This document shows positions 8,208 through 17,017 of a stretch of 42,141 nucleotides of DNA, piece by piece. The DNA is from Bacteroidales bacterium (lineage in GTDB: Bacteria; Bacteroidota; Bacteroidia; Bacteroidales; Marinilabiliaceae), in contig CAAFWU010000075.1 in the NCBI GenBank assembly GCA_900766825.1, positions 1 to 42,141 of the forward strand. The letters run 5' to 3'. Each line of letters starts with the position of its first letter. Position 1 is the first letter of the stretch. Made by a program: the position numbers and the translations under genes. The notes beneath the pieces were generated by a model. The model had not been told where the DNA came from. It did no database searches and saw only the letters and a program-made list of their open reading frames with translations.

Positions 8208-9947
8208 ATGAGTTTGATAGACCTTAGCGAGCAAGAGATAAATAGGCGCAACAACCTACAAGCCTTGCGAGACATGGGCATAGACCCCTACCCTGCTGCC
8301 GAGTACCCAACGGACGCATTTTCAACCGACATAATAGAGCACTTTGCAGACGATGCTCCGCAGCGTCAGGTATGCATTGCAGGTCGTATGATGAGCCGTC
8401 GCATCATGGGCAAGGCTTCTTTCATCGAACTCCAAGACTCGAAGGGTCGCGTTCAGGTATACATTTCGCGAGACGAGATTTGCCCCGACCCCGAGCATGC
8501 CGACCTCTACAACGTCGTTTTCAAAAAGCTCCTCGATTTGGGAGACTTTGTAGGCGTTACGGGTTTTGTGTTCCGCACCAAAACGGGCGAGATATCCGTT
8601 CACGCACAAAGCCTTACGGTTCTGAGCAAGAGCCTTAAGCCACTGCCCGTTGTAAAGGAGAAAGATGGCGTGGTCTACGACTCATTTGACGATCCCGAGC
8701 TTCGCTACCGTCAGCGCTACGTAGACCTTGTGGTCAACAAAGGCGTGAAAGATACTTTTCTGAAGCGTGCGACCGTGCTGCGCACACTTCGCAGCGTGCT
8801 GGATGGCGCGGGCTACACCGAGGTTGAGACCCCAGTTCTTCAATCTATTGCAGGTGGAGCATCGGCACGTCCATTCATCACTCACTTCAATGCCTTGAAC
8901 ATTGACATGTACATGCGCATAGCCACAGAGCTCTACCTTAAGCGTTTGATTGTGGGCGGTTTCGAGGGTGTGTACGAGATAGGCAAGAACTTCCGCAACG
9001 AGGGCATGGACCGCACCCATAACCCCGAGTTTACATGCATGGAGCTCTACGTTCAGTACAAAGACTACAACTGGATGATGAGTTTTACCGAGCATCTGTT
9101 GGAGACCATCTGTACAGCTGTGAACGGAGTTCCCGAGAGCAATGTTGAGGGCACAGAAATCAACTTCCGTGCCCCCTATCGTCGTCTGCCAATTCTGGAG
9201 GCCATAAAAGAGAAGACAGGCTATGATTTGGAAGGCAAGAGCGAAGAGGAGATCCGCCAAGTGTGTCGCGACCTTAAGATGGACATAGACGACACGATGG
9301 GCAAGGGCAAGCTTATCGACGAAATATTTGGTGAGTTCTGCGAAGGCACATTCATCCAGCCCACGTTCATCACCGACTACCCTGTGGAGATGTCACCCTT
9401 GACCAAGAAACACCGCTCAAAACCAGGTCTCACCGAGCGTTTCGAGCTGATGGTGAATGGCAAAGAGTTGGCCAATGCGTATAGCGAGCTCAACGACCCC
9501 ATAGATCAAGAGGAGCGTTTCAAGGATCAGATGCGTCTTGCCGACAAGGGCGACGACGAAGCGATGATTATAGATCAGGACTTCCTTCGTGCCTTGCAAT
9601 ATGGCATGCCCCCAACATCGGGCATAGGCATTGGCATCGACCGATTGACCATGCTCATGACAGGCAAGAGTGCCATTGGCGAGGTGATGCTTTTCCCCCA
9701 GATGAAACCCGAGAAGAAACCTCAGCGCGATCCCGAATCGGCCTTCACGGCATTGGGCGTACCCACCGAGTGGGTAGAGGTGCTGTGGGCTGTTGGCTAC
9801 AACACAGTGGCAGAGATGTCGACTCAGAAGCCTGGCAAGGTACATCAGCAGCTCTGCGACATCAACAAGAAAAATAAGTTGGGACTGACCCCGCTGCGCC
9901 AAGAAGATGTGGCTGCATGGTTCAACTCACTTCCTCATGACAACTGA
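8208..9947 (+). CDS. lysS: Lysyl-tRNA synthetase (class II)
   Basis: Charges tRNA-Lys. I chose the ATG at 8208 because MSLIDLSEQEINRRNNLQ matches the usual N-terminus of Bacteroidota LysRS; a GTG 39 nt upstream is open but unlikely. This gives 579 residues. An OB-fold anticodon-binding domain covers about 55-150. The class II core has motif 2 with FRNEG at 262-266 and motif 3 GIGIGIDRLTM at 472-482. About 80 residues after motif 3 form a C-terminal extension common in Bacteroidota LysRS but absent from E. coli LysS. The gene overlaps gpsA by 11 nt in the conserved lysS-gpsA-pgi order. Confidence 0.96.
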   Translation: MSLIDLSEQEINRRNNLQALRDMGIDPYPAAEYPTDAFSTDIIEHFADDAPQRQVCIAGRMMSRRIMGKASFIELQDSKGRVQVYISRDEICPDPEHADLYNVVFKKLLDLGDFVGVTGFVFRTKTGEISVHAQSLTVLSKSLKPLPVVKEKDGVVYDSFDDPELRYRQRYVDLVVNKGVKDTFLKRATVLRTLRSVLDGAGYTEVETPVLQSIAGGASARPFITHFNALNIDMYMRIATELYLKRLIVGGFEGVYEIGKNFRNEGMDRTHNPEFTCMELYVQYKDYNWMMSFTEHLLETICTAVNGVPESNVEGTEINFRAPYRRLPILEAIKEKTGYDLEGKSEEEIRQVCRDLKMDIDDTMGKGKLIDEIFGEFCEGTFIQPTFITDYPVEMSPLTKKHRSKPGLTERFELMVNGKELANAYSELNDPIDQEERFKDQMRLADKGDDEAMIIDQDFLRALQYGMPPTSGIGIGIDRLTMLMTGKSAIGEVMLFPQMKPEKKPQRDPESAFTALGVPTEWVEVLWAVGYNTVAEMSTQKPGKVHQQLCDINKKNKLGLTPLRQEDVAAWFNSLPHDN

Positions 9948-10989
9948 CCTAATAAGGCAGGCCACAGCGCCTCAGACCACGGACGAGAGCCGTTTGGGAC
10001 CCTCACCCCGTGTAGGTTTGGTGGGCAGCGGCTCGTGGGCCACCGCCATAGCCAAGATGCTCCTCTGCAATGTGGAGCATCTGAATTGGCATGTTCGCAA
10101 CCGAAGGAATATAGAGTCTTTTAGGGCCACGGGGCGAAACCCGAGCTACTTGAGCAGCGTGCAGTTCGACACCAGCAAGATATCGTTTTCGGACGACATC
10201 AATGAGGTTGTGGACAACTCGGACGTCTTGTTTTTGGTTGTTCCCTCGGCCTTTGTAAAGAACTCGCTCACAGGGCTCAAGGGCGACTTGAGTGACAAAT
10301 ATGTCATCTCGGCCATAAAAGGTTTGGTGCCAGACGAGAACATGATTGTGGGCACATGGTTGAACCAGCATCTTCACGTTCCCATAGACCGCATTGGAGT
10401 TATCAGCGGACCATGCCACGCAGAAGAGGTTGCACTGGAACGCCTCTCGTACCTAACGATGGCCTGTCAGGATGTGGATTTGGCTCGGGAATATGCCAAG
10501 TTGATCACATGCCACTTTATTAAGACATCGGTCTCGGACGACATCTATGGCACTGAGTACGCTGCAGTGCTCAAAAACATAATGGCCATAGCGTCTGGCG
10601 TGTTCCATGGGTTGGGCTATGGTGATAACTTTCAGGCCGTATTGATATCCAACGCCATACAGGAGATCAAGCGCTTTGTGGACACTGTTCATCCTATACC
10701 ACGCGACATTAAGAGTTCGGCCTACTTGGGCGACTTGCTTGTGACGTGTTACTCGCAGTTCAGTCGCAACCGCACTTTTGGCACCATGCTTGGCAAAGGC
10801 TACTCGGTAAAGAGCGCTCAGATGGAGATGCTAATGGTTGCCGAGGGCTACTACGCCACCAAGAGCATCAAAGCCATCAACGAGCGATATCAGGTTCCGA
10901 TGCCCATAACGGACTGCGTGTACAACATCATATATGGCAAGGTATCGCCAGTGATAGAGTGCATGCTCCTAACCGAGCAGCTACACTAA
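9937..10989 (+). CDS. gpsA: Glycerol-3-phosphate dehydrogenase [NAD(P)+]
   Basis: Reduces dihydroxyacetone phosphate to sn-glycerol 3-phosphate for phospholipid synthesis. The Rossmann fingerprint is VGLVGSGSWATA near residues 26-37. The catalytic-domain signatures SAIKGLV and YAAVLKNIMAIASG are present, followed by GDNFQAVLI and the SRNRTFGTMLGKG segment. The ATG at 9937 overlaps the end of lysS by 11 nt and gives 350 residues. Another ATG at 9907 would add 10 residues. Either start leaves an N-terminal extension of roughly 20 residues over typical GpsA. The pgi gene starts 29 nt downstream. Confidence 0.93.
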   Translation: MTTDLIRQATAPQTTDESRLGPSPRVGLVGSGSWATAIAKMLLCNVEHLNWHVRNRRNIESFRATGRNPSYLSSVQFDTSKISFSDDINEVVDNSDVLFLVVPSAFVKNSLTGLKGDLSDKYVISAIKGLVPDENMIVGTWLNQHLHVPIDRIGVISGPCHAEEVALERLSYLTMACQDVDLAREYAKLITCHFIKTSVSDDIYGTEYAAVLKNIMAIASGVFHGLGYGDNFQAVLISNAIQEIKRFVDTVHPIPRDIKSSAYLGDLLVTCYSQFSRNRTFGTMLGKGYSVKSAQMEMLMVAEGYYATKSIKAINERYQVPMPITDCVYNIIYGKVSPVIECMLLTEQLH

Positions 10990-11018
10990 GAGAAAGGAAA
11001 CAAACTAACTATAAAACA

Positions 11019-12338
11019 ATGAAGATAGACATTTCAAAGGCATCGGTAGACATTGCTCCCTTGAAGGGAGAAGTGATGGCTGCCATGGAGAAACTGGACA
11101 AAGGGACAGGCTTAGGCAACGATTTCATAGGTTGGTTGCACCTGCCCAGCGAGATCACCGAGTCCTTCTTGGACGAGGTTGAGGCGTCGGCCAAGGTACT
11201 CCGCGACTCATGCGACATTGTTGTGGTTGCTGGCATTGGCGGCAGCTATCTTGGCGCACGCGCAGTTATCGAGGCTCTCTCGAACAGTTTCGACTACTTG
11301 GTTGCCGATCGCAAGGCTCCTATCGTGCTCTTTGCAGGTCAGAACCTCGGCGAGGATTATTTGGCCGACCTCTTCAAGACCCTCGAGGGCAAGAAATTCG
11401 GCATCATAAACATCTCGAAGAGTGGCACAACGACCGAGACCGCAGTATCGTTCCGTCTGCTCAAGAACTTGCTGGAGAAGCAAGTGGGCAAGGCAGAGGC
11501 ACAGAAACGTATTGTGGCAGTGACCGACAAAGCCAAGGGTGCACTCCGCACACTGGCAACACAGGAGGGCTACAAGACCTTCGTTATCCCCGACAATGTT
11601 GGTGGTCGTTTCTCAGTTCTGACCCCAGTAGGTCTTCTGCCCATTGCAGTTGCAGGCTTCGACATCAAGAAATTGGTTGCAGGAGCACGCGACATGGAGA
11701 AGGCAACCGACAGCTCCGTGGCCTACGAAGAGAACCCATCGGCTGTGTATGCAGCAGCTCGCAATATTCTCTACCGTGAGGGCAAGAGCACCGAGATCTT
11801 GATCAACTTCTGTCCTAAGTTGCATTACTTCACCGAGTGGTGGAAGCAGCTCTACGGCGAGAGCGAGGGCAAGGATGGCAAGGGCATCTTCCCCGCAGGT
11901 TGCGACTTTACCACCGATCTGCACTCAATGGGTCAGTGGATACAGGAGGGTCAGCGCATCATCTTCGAGACAGGCGTGACCGTGACAACCCCCAACGAAA
12001 AGGTTGTAATACCCGAGGACGCAGAGAACTTGGACGGTCTTAACTTCTTGGCAGGCAAGCGTGTTGACGAGGTTAACAAGATGGCCGAACTGGGCACCCT
12101 CTTGGCCCACACCGATGGTGGCGTACCCAACATCAAGGTAGAGATACCTCAGTTGGACGAGTACAACCTTGGTCAGCTCATCTACTTTTTCGAGAAGGCT
12201 TGCGGCATCAGCGGCTACGTTTTGGGCGTCAACCCATTCAACCAACCTGGTGTTGAGGCATACAAGAAGAACATGTTCGCTCTTCTTGGCAAGCCAGGCT
12301 ACGAGGAGGCATCGAAGGCCATCAAGGCTCGTCTCTAA
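11019..12338 (+). CDS. pgi: Glucose-6-phosphate isomerase
   Basis: Interconverts glucose 6-phosphate and fructose 6-phosphate. The start at 11019 (MKIDISKASVDIAPL) gives 439 residues, the short form found in Bacteroidota and Bacillus rather than the ~550-residue E. coli form. Two SIS sugar-isomerase domains are present: GIGGSYLGA (72-80) binds phosphate and NISKSGTTTET (131-141) is the SIS signature. The segment GCDFTTDLHSMGQW is typical of the short family. The reading frame stays open far upstream into gpsA, but that extension has no PGI similarity. It is the last gene of lysS-gpsA-pgi and is followed by a strong terminator. Confidence 0.96.
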   Translation: MKIDISKASVDIAPLKGEVMAAMEKLDKGTGLGNDFIGWLHLPSEITESFLDEVEASAKVLRDSCDIVVVAGIGGSYLGARAVIEALSNSFDYLVADRKAPIVLFAGQNLGEDYLADLFKTLEGKKFGIINISKSGTTTETAVSFRLLKNLLEKQVGKAEAQKRIVAVTDKAKGALRTLATQEGYKTFVIPDNVGGRFSVLTPVGLLPIAVAGFDIKKLVAGARDMEKATDSSVAYEENPSAVYAAARNILYREGKSTEILINFCPKLHYFTEWWKQLYGESEGKDGKGIFPAGCDFTTDLHSMGQWIQEGQRIIFETGVTVTTPNEKVVIPEDAENLDGLNFLAGKRVDEVNKMAELGTLLAHTDGGVPNIKVEIPQLDEYNLGQLIYFFEKACGISGYVLGVNPFNQPGVEAYKKNMFALLGKPGYEEASKAIKARL

Positions 12339-12391
12339 GCATAAAAGGCTTCGGTTTGCTGTGGCAAACTGGAGTTGCAAATAGCAACAAA

Positions 12392-12432
12392 AGGGAGAGC
12401 AGGACAAGTGATTGTCCTGCTCTCCTTGTTTT
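12392..12432 (+). terminator. Intrinsic terminator of lysS-gpsA-pgi
   Basis: A 14-bp perfect stem (12394-12407 with 12412-12425) and a GTGA loop, followed by TTGTTTT. It lies 55 nt past the pgi stop codon. The remaining ~120 nt to the next gene show no clear feature. Confidence 0.9.
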
Positions 12433-12554
12433 GATTATAGGCAAAATGGTTAAAGAAATTGCTAAAAAGAAGGCTCAGTATATAGAAAATTGAGTAACTT
12501 GAGAATGAAAGGATCAAAGAATACCAAAAGTCAATTTATAACGAATAAAGAACT

Positions 12555-12926
12555 ATGGGCTCATACATAAGCGACAACATATCGAAGAACGAAAACGTGA
12601 CCTACGAGGCTCACTATCATTGGATTATATGGTTCAAATTAACAAGCGTACTAAGTCTGTTTATCAAACCCTTTCTAATGACAAAGTTTGATGAGTTTGC
12701 CATAACCAACAAACGCATCATAATGAAAACGGGCATCATATCGCGCAAGGTGTTCGAGATGACCATACCCCACATAGAGTCGATAAATGTGGAGCAGACT
12801 ATAATGGGTCGCATCTTTGGCTACGGCACCATAATAATAGTGGGCTCGGGCGGCACCACAGAGTGTTTTAATGACATAGCCTCGCCCTTGAAATTTAGGA
12901 AGGCCTTTATGGACGAGGTGCAGTAA
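12555..12926 (+). CDS. Small membrane protein with bacterial PH domain
   Basis: A 123-residue protein resembling the bPH2 (DUF304, YdbS/YdbT-like) family. An N-terminal hydrophobic segment, about 22-43, is interrupted by charged residues. It is followed by the PH-like beta fold: DEFAITNKRIIMKTGIIS, then IPHIESINVEQTIMGRIFGYGTIII. The latter I-x-S-I-x-V-x-Q-t-x-x-G-R-x-f-G-y-G-T pattern is diagnostic of the family. Its function is unknown; such proteins are membrane associated. It stands alone between two terminators and is convergent with murI. Confidence 0.82.
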   Translation: MGSYISDNISKNENVTYEAHYHWIIWFKLTSVLSLFIKPFLMTKFDEFAITNKRIIMKTGIISRKVFEMTIPHIESINVEQTIMGRIFGYGTIIIVGSGGTTECFNDIASPLKFRKAFMDEVQ

Positions 12927-12948
12927 ATCATAGGACTCAGACCAAAAG

Positions 12949-12997
12949 AATCATCGGGTTAATAAGCTAGAACTATTGGCTTATTAACCCGATGATT
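12949..12997. terminator. Bidirectional terminator between convergent genes
   Basis: A perfect inverted repeat with a stem of up to 19 bp (12949-12967 with 12979-12997) and an 11-nt loop. It is centred between the convergent PH-domain gene and murI. A-rich and T-rich flanks on both sides suit termination in both directions. Confidence 0.85.
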
Positions 12998-13036
12998 ATG
13001 TTAAGGGAAAAAGATAAGAATCTTAAGAACGACAGC

Positions 13037-13864
13037 TTAGGTTCCCATCTCAATATGCTCCACAGCCAAATTGCCTTCGAAGAAGAGACCAGCCGTATCG
13101 GCAAACTTTTCGGGGCTTTCGGTTGTAAAGAAACTGGCAGAGCCATGGCGCGAGAGGCGTGACTCTAAATTGGGATGGCGTGCGAGATAGTCTTTTAGGC
13201 TACGTGCCACAATTTCGCCTTGAGAAAGAAGTTTGACATTGGGAGGGAGGATCTGAGCAATCTTAGGTGCCAAGAGTGGGAAATGGGTGCAGGCCAACAT
13301 AATGGCATCGATCTGAGGGTCTTTGCTCATGAGTTGGTTGGTATAGGCACTAACGAAATAGTCGGCCCCAGGCTTATCGAACTCGCCATTCTCGACCAAA
13401 GGGACCCACATGGGGCAAGCTTGCTGACAGACCAGAACATTTGGCCAGAGCTTTTGCATCTCTATGACGAAGGAGAGGGACGAGACAGTGCCCTGCGTTC
13501 CCATAATGCCCACATGACCAGCTTGGGTCATGAGCCCTAAAGCCTCGACACTGGGTCGGATGACACCGAGCACACGTTTGGTTCCCGAGGGGTCGAGACG
13601 AGGCAAGTCGTTGATTTGGATGGATCGTAGGGCTTTGGCAGAGGCCGTGTTGCAAGCCAAGATAATGAGGTCCGCCCCAAGGCTAAAGAGCCTCTCGACG
13701 GCCTGAAGGGTGAAGGCATAGACAACGTCGAAAGAGCGTGAGCCATAGGGAGCTCGGGCGTTGTCGCCAAGATAGAGATAGTCGTAGTCTGGCAAAAGTT
13801 TTCGGACTTCGCCAAAGATGGTCAAACCACCGTAGCCCGAATCAAAAAGGGCGATTTTTGCCAT
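13037..13864 (-). CDS. murI: Glutamate racemase
   Basis: Converts L-glutamate to D-glutamate for peptidoglycan. The start at 13864 (MAKIALFDSGYGG) gives 275 residues; the frame stays open upstream but adds non-homologous sequence from the neighbouring gene. Signatures are FDSGYGGLT (7-15), LGDNARAPYG (32-41), the first catalytic cysteine in ACNTASA (Cys71) and the second in ACTHFPLL (Cys192). It follows the exported orphan gene by 7 nt, so the two are probably co-transcribed. In many Bacteroidota murI follows ompH; here it is at a separate locus. Confidence 0.95.
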   Translation of the reverse strand: MAKIALFDSGYGGLTIFGEVRKLLPDYDYLYLGDNARAPYGSRSFDVVYAFTLQAVERLFSLGADLIILACNTASAKALRSIQINDLPRLDPSGTKRVLGVIRPSVEALGLMTQAGHVGIMGTQGTVSSLSFVIEMQKLWPNVLVCQQACPMWVPLVENGEFDKPGADYFVSAYTNQLMSKDPQIDAIMLACTHFPLLAPKIAQILPPNVKLLSQGEIVARSLKDYLARHPNLESRLSRHGSASFFTTESPEKFADTAGLFFEGNLAVEHIEMGT

Positions 13865-13871
13865 AGGGAGT

Positions 13872-14414
13872 TCAACGTTTTTTGGGCACTTGAACGGGGG
13901 TACCGTCGTCCTTAGTTCCCTTTTCCATAGCCTCCTTAATGTTCTTGCCCGAGAGTTTGAGCGAAGGCTGACAAATAAAGAGGTGAGTGTTCTGCATGGT
14001 GCTGTCGGGGTCGAGCATGGCAATCATGAAACGGAAAGCACCCTTTTCGTTACCACGACCCTTGACGCACTCAATGTAGTCAAAGTAGTCATCTTCACCG
14101 TTGCGAGTGACGGAAAAAGCGTCCTCCGAAATTCTATTGTACTTGGCCACGGGGAAGTGCATGTACATGTTGTTGCTCTTAATCTCGATGCAATCGTCCG
14201 AGAAGATGATATGCCCGTTGTCTGGAACCATTTTGGTTACGAAAGAGAACCCTTCTCGATACTGCTTAATAACCCATTTGGTCTGATTACCAGTGAGTTC
14301 GCAGTTCCACCAAGCATTATTGTAGTACTCCTCATCTTGTGCCAGAGCCAGCAAGTGGCAGAGGGCGAAGACCCCAAGCATAAGGAGCGAACGGAAGGAA
14401 AAGAGTTGTTTCAT
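13872..14414 (-). CDS. Exported protein of unknown function
   Basis: I do not recognise this family. The ATG at 14414 starts a clear signal peptide: KQLFSFRS, then a hydrophobic stretch, ending near ALAQ (about residue 26) in a type I cleavage context. The mature part is about 155 residues, rich in aromatic and acidic residues (EEYYNNAWWNCEL), with predicted beta character and three cysteines. The C-terminus is basic (VQVPKKR). The export signal suggests a periplasmic or surface location. It is followed 7 nt later by murI, but no functional link can be inferred. An upstream in-frame ATG would bury the signal peptide and was not chosen. Confidence 0.75.
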   Translation of the reverse strand: MKQLFSFRSLLMLGVFALCHLLALAQDEEYYNNAWWNCELTGNQTKWVIKQYREGFSFVTKMVPDNGHIIFSDDCIEIKSNNMYMHFPVAKYNRISEDAFSVTRNGEDDYFDYIECVKGRGNEKGAFRFMIAMLDPDSTMQNTHLFICQPSLKLSGKNIKEAMEKGTKDDGTPVQVPKKR

Positions 14415-14486
14415 ATAATCTGCTGTGTGTAAAAAACGGAATGACAGAAGGGGTAAAATCACCTTATAAGAGAGAGACAAATGGCA

Positions 14487-15032
14487 TTAATCTTTGTTCT
14501 CGGAAGATGATTCTTCGTTCTGCTGATACCACGATGCATAGAGTGCATAGTGATCGGCAATGCGCTGAATGGTGTCGGCCCCTTGCTCAGCAGAGAGTTC
14601 TTTGATGCGCTTGGCAGGCACACCAGCATAGATGCCATGGGAGATGGCACGCGATCCACCAGTAAGTACGGCACCAGCGGCCACAATAGTGTCAGACTCC
14701 ACAACAGCCCCATCTAAAACCACCGACCTCATGCCCACAAGGACTCGATCCTCGATGGTGGCACCGTGCACCACAGCCGAGTGACCTATGGAGACGTTGT
14801 TGCCCACCACGGTGGCATGTCGTTCAAAAGTGCCATGAATAACAGCATTGTCTTGCACATTGACGTTTTGTCCAAGCGTTATGGGAGCCACATCGCCTCG
14901 GAGCACGGCTCCAAACCAGATGCTGCAGCCATCGCCAATGGTGACGTCGCCAATTATAACGGCCGTTGGTGCAATGAAACAATCTTTGCCAATCTTGGGG
15001 GTCTTGCCACGAAGAGGAATAATTGTAGGCAT
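14487..15032 (-). CDS. Gamma-carbonic anhydrase-like hexapeptide protein
   Basis: A 181-residue left-handed beta-helix protein of the YrdA/PaaY/CaiE group. The hexapeptide rhythm [IV]GDx-x-[IV]GDG runs through residues 12-125. The three zinc-ligand histidines expected for gamma-class enzymes are at H66 (AVIHGT), H84 (SIGHSA) and H89 (VVHG). The final segment, with GVPAKRIKELS, is the usual C-terminal helix. Members form trimers with metal sites between subunits. Some have carbonic anhydrase activity and many have unknown substrates, so the reaction is uncertain. It lies between the exonuclease-like gene (35-nt gap) and the exported orphan. Confidence 0.88.
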   Translation of the reverse strand: MPTIIPLRGKTPKIGKDCFIAPTAVIIGDVTIGDGCSIWFGAVLRGDVAPITLGQNVNVQDNAVIHGTFERHATVVGNNVSIGHSAVVHGATIEDRVLVGMRSVVLDGAVVESDTIVAAGAVLTGGSRAISHGIYAGVPAKRIKELSAEQGADTIQRIADHYALYASWYQQNEESSSENKD

Positions 15033-15067
15033 GAGGGGGTTAGTTATGAGATGGTTGGGGTGGAAAT

Positions 15068-15925
15068 CTATTCGTAATCTTCCTGAGCCTCAGTGCGTTT
15101 TTTGCCAATGACGTGGTCGGGGCTAATGACACCATAGCCACGCAAGCGGCGCGCAATCTGAGCATTGACAAGCAATTTTCGTTCCGAACGCTGAATGAGT
15201 TCCTCGAGGCAATAGTTCTTGTAGAGCTTAGCGGCCTCGGCATCGTTGTAGTCCTCGGGCTGAGCATCGATGCCCAAAACGTTGGCCATGAGTTCGGTGG
15301 GAACACGTTTGGCATTAACGTCGCCCATGGTCCAGAAATCGGCAGTGTCTATGATGTTGTAGCCCACAGGCTTACGGCCTTCGGGATCGAAGACAATAGG
15401 AAGCTCGACATCGTTGATAATGAGCCTTTTGGCCAAGAAGGGGAGAGCACCACGGCGAATGCCATGAGCACAGAGGAAACGGATTTGCGAACCTTGGCCT
15501 ATGAAGTTGTCGACCATCTGAACAAAGTCGGCAAGCATGTCTCGCTCAACATCAGCCTCATAGGTTTGGGTAACAAAGTAAGGTTCACGTTCGCCCGCAC
15601 GATAACGGATGACACCCACCGAAATGCAAGCCACGCGGGCAAACTCAGCCACCGAACCAGCATGAGCATAGGCCTCGCGAGGAGTCTCGCCCTCGGCAGC
15701 AACCGAGGAAGCCATGCAGCCCCAGAGGGATTGCATTTGATCGGAAAGACTATCAAAATTGTCTACAGCGGGAACGCCCTCAACATTAACGAAGATCACA
15801 TCGTCGTCCGAGACCATTTTAAGAGCCTGAGTTCCATAGACTTGCGACACACGTTGTTTTGCACGATTGGCATCGGACTGAGACTTGTTGCCACCATTGG
15901 CATTAGTAAACTTCTTCTGATACAT
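15068..15925 (-). CDS. PolB-type 3'-5' exonuclease-fold protein, probably catalytically inactive
   Basis: A 285-residue protein resembling the Bacteroidota predicted 3'-5' exonuclease family (DNA_pol_B_exo2). Landmarks line up: FVNVEGVP for the first exonuclease motif, FARVACISVGV, RFLCAHG for the second, IIDTADFWTMGD, and YKNYCLEEL for the third. However, the first motif D-x-E is N-V-E (47-49), the second-motif aspartate is Ala160 in GIRRGA, and the Y-x-x-x-D of the third is Y-C-L-E-E (238-242). Three catalytic acids are therefore changed. The N-terminal ~35 residues are basic and Asn/Ser-rich. It may retain a nucleic-acid binding or structural role. The frame is intact, so it is not an obvious pseudogene. 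Confidence 0.75.
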   Translation of the reverse strand: MYQKKFTNANGGNKSQSDANRAKQRVSQVYGTQALKMVSDDDVIFVNVEGVPAVDNFDSLSDQMQSLWGCMASSVAAEGETPREAYAHAGSVAEFARVACISVGVIRYRAGEREPYFVTQTYEADVERDMLADFVQMVDNFIGQGSQIRFLCAHGIRRGALPFLAKRLIINDVELPIVFDPEGRKPVGYNIIDTADFWTMGDVNAKRVPTELMANVLGIDAQPEDYNDAEAAKLYKNYCLEELIQRSERKLLVNAQIARRLRGYGVISPDHVIGKKRTEAQEDYE

Positions 15926-16083
15926 TACACTAAAATCTTAAATAGAAAAAGAACCGAACACTGATTAAATCATGTCATTTGTTATGCAAACACAATTGGT
16001 GTAAAGTTAGCAAAAGAGAGCGTAAAGGACAAAAGTGAAGATAAAAAGAGAAGAATATTGAGAGATAGAGAGTTAAACGGCAC

Positions 16084-16114
16084 TTTGTTTTGTGGAGATA
16101 AGACATTATTTTTG
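16084..16114 (+). promoter_or_regulatory. Promoter for the Dabb-mutL-rhomboid operon
   Basis: TTTG at 16084-16087, a 19-nt spacer, then TATTTTTG at 16107-16114. This is a good match in sequence and spacing to the Bacteroidota -33/-7 promoter. It leaves a leader of about 130 nt before the gene at 16253. The rest of 15926-16252 is AT-rich and shows no gene. Confidence 0.6.
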
Positions 16115-16252
16115 CAATATTGACACACTTGTGCCCATGGGCGAAAGAAACAGATTTTGCCTCAAGAGAAGGCATGGAAGCAGGAGACGGTTGTTTGAAT
16201 GCGCCTAAGTGTCTGATAAACAGAAGGAGAAATAAAAACAAAAACAAAAACA

Positions 16253-16552
16253 ATGATAAAGCACATAGTTCTGTTCAAGTTACGCGATGACGTAGAGTCC
16301 AGCGTTAAGGCAACACGTTTGCCAGATATACGTGAGCAATTTCTTGCCTTGCAAGGTGTTATACCTTCGCTCAGAAGCATAGAGATTGGCTTGAACGTGA
16401 ACCCCAAAGAGAAATTCGACTTGGCTCTGGTGAGCACATTCGACAACATGGAGGGCTTGGCAGCCTACGCCACCGACCCCCGCCATGTGGCAGTGGCCAA
16501 GCAAGTGGGCGAGATGCTGGACGTCCGCGCCTGCACCGACTACGAGATATAG
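16253..16552 (+). CDS. Dabb-family stress-responsive A/B-barrel protein
   Basis: A 99-residue protein with the Dabb dimeric alpha/beta-barrel pattern: MIKHIVLFKLRDDV at the start, IPSLRSIEIGLNVN in the middle, FDLALVSTFDNMEGLAAYATDPRH, and a late VRACTDYEI strand. Members act in stress responses or as small enzymes in aromatic metabolism; the substrate here cannot be read from sequence. It follows a well-formed promoter and heads a plus-strand run through mutL. No signal peptide is seen, so it is cytoplasmic. Confidence 0.85.
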   Translation: MIKHIVLFKLRDDVESSVKATRLPDIREQFLALQGVIPSLRSIEIGLNVNPKEKFDLALVSTFDNMEGLAAYATDPRHVAVAKQVGEMLDVRACTDYEI

Positions 16553-16618
16553 GGCGAGGTTTCGACCTTAGCAATCTCTCATCCCCCAAAAAACATCAAA
16601 CCCAAGTGAAATAAGAGT

Positions 16619-16933
16619 ATGAAGTTATTTAAATTGCCAGAGCATAAGGTCTTTGAATACAAGCCATTGTACTACGACCCAGTTAAAGACCGCCTTGCCC
16701 AGCGCCGCAAAGCATTGGGCTTAGACACCGATGTGAAGGACGTTCCTGGCACAGGGGGACTTCTTCGCTCGGGTGCCATGCGCGAACGTCACGATGCCTT
16801 CATGCAGCAGATGGAGGATGGAAGTCGCCGACGCATGGTTAGGACAATGACCATAGTTGTTCTGATGGGTGTTATTGTCTACCTCACCTACAATGGCACT
16901 TTGGACATCATCGTGGCTCACATACTGAAATAG
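16619..16933 (+). CDS. Small single-pass membrane protein upstream of mutL
   Basis: A 104-residue protein of unknown function. The N-terminal ~75 residues are hydrophilic and basic, beginning KLPEHKVFEYKPLYYDP, a pattern I associate with small Bacteroidales proteins encoded next to mutL. One transmembrane helix follows at about 78-95 (TIVVLMGVIVYLTYNG), near the C-terminus. With a basic region before the helix, the N-terminus is probably cytoplasmic. The position between a Dabb gene and mutL fits co-transcription. No enzymatic motif is present. Confidence 0.75.
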   Translation: MKLFKLPEHKVFEYKPLYYDPVKDRLAQRRKALGLDTDVKDVPGTGGLLRSGAMRERHDAFMQQMEDGSRRRMVRTMTIVVLMGVIVYLTYNGTLDIIVAHILK

Positions 16934-17017
16934 TTGCCCCCACCCCACACACATTCATCCTCAAAACGCAAAAACCGACATCAGCTAACCCACTAAGAAA
17001 GAAAGAGAGAGAAATAG

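Noticed and set aside
10746..11018. N-terminal extension of pgi into gpsA
   Set aside because: The extension overlaps conserved gpsA sequence; the PGI family begins near the ATG at 11019.
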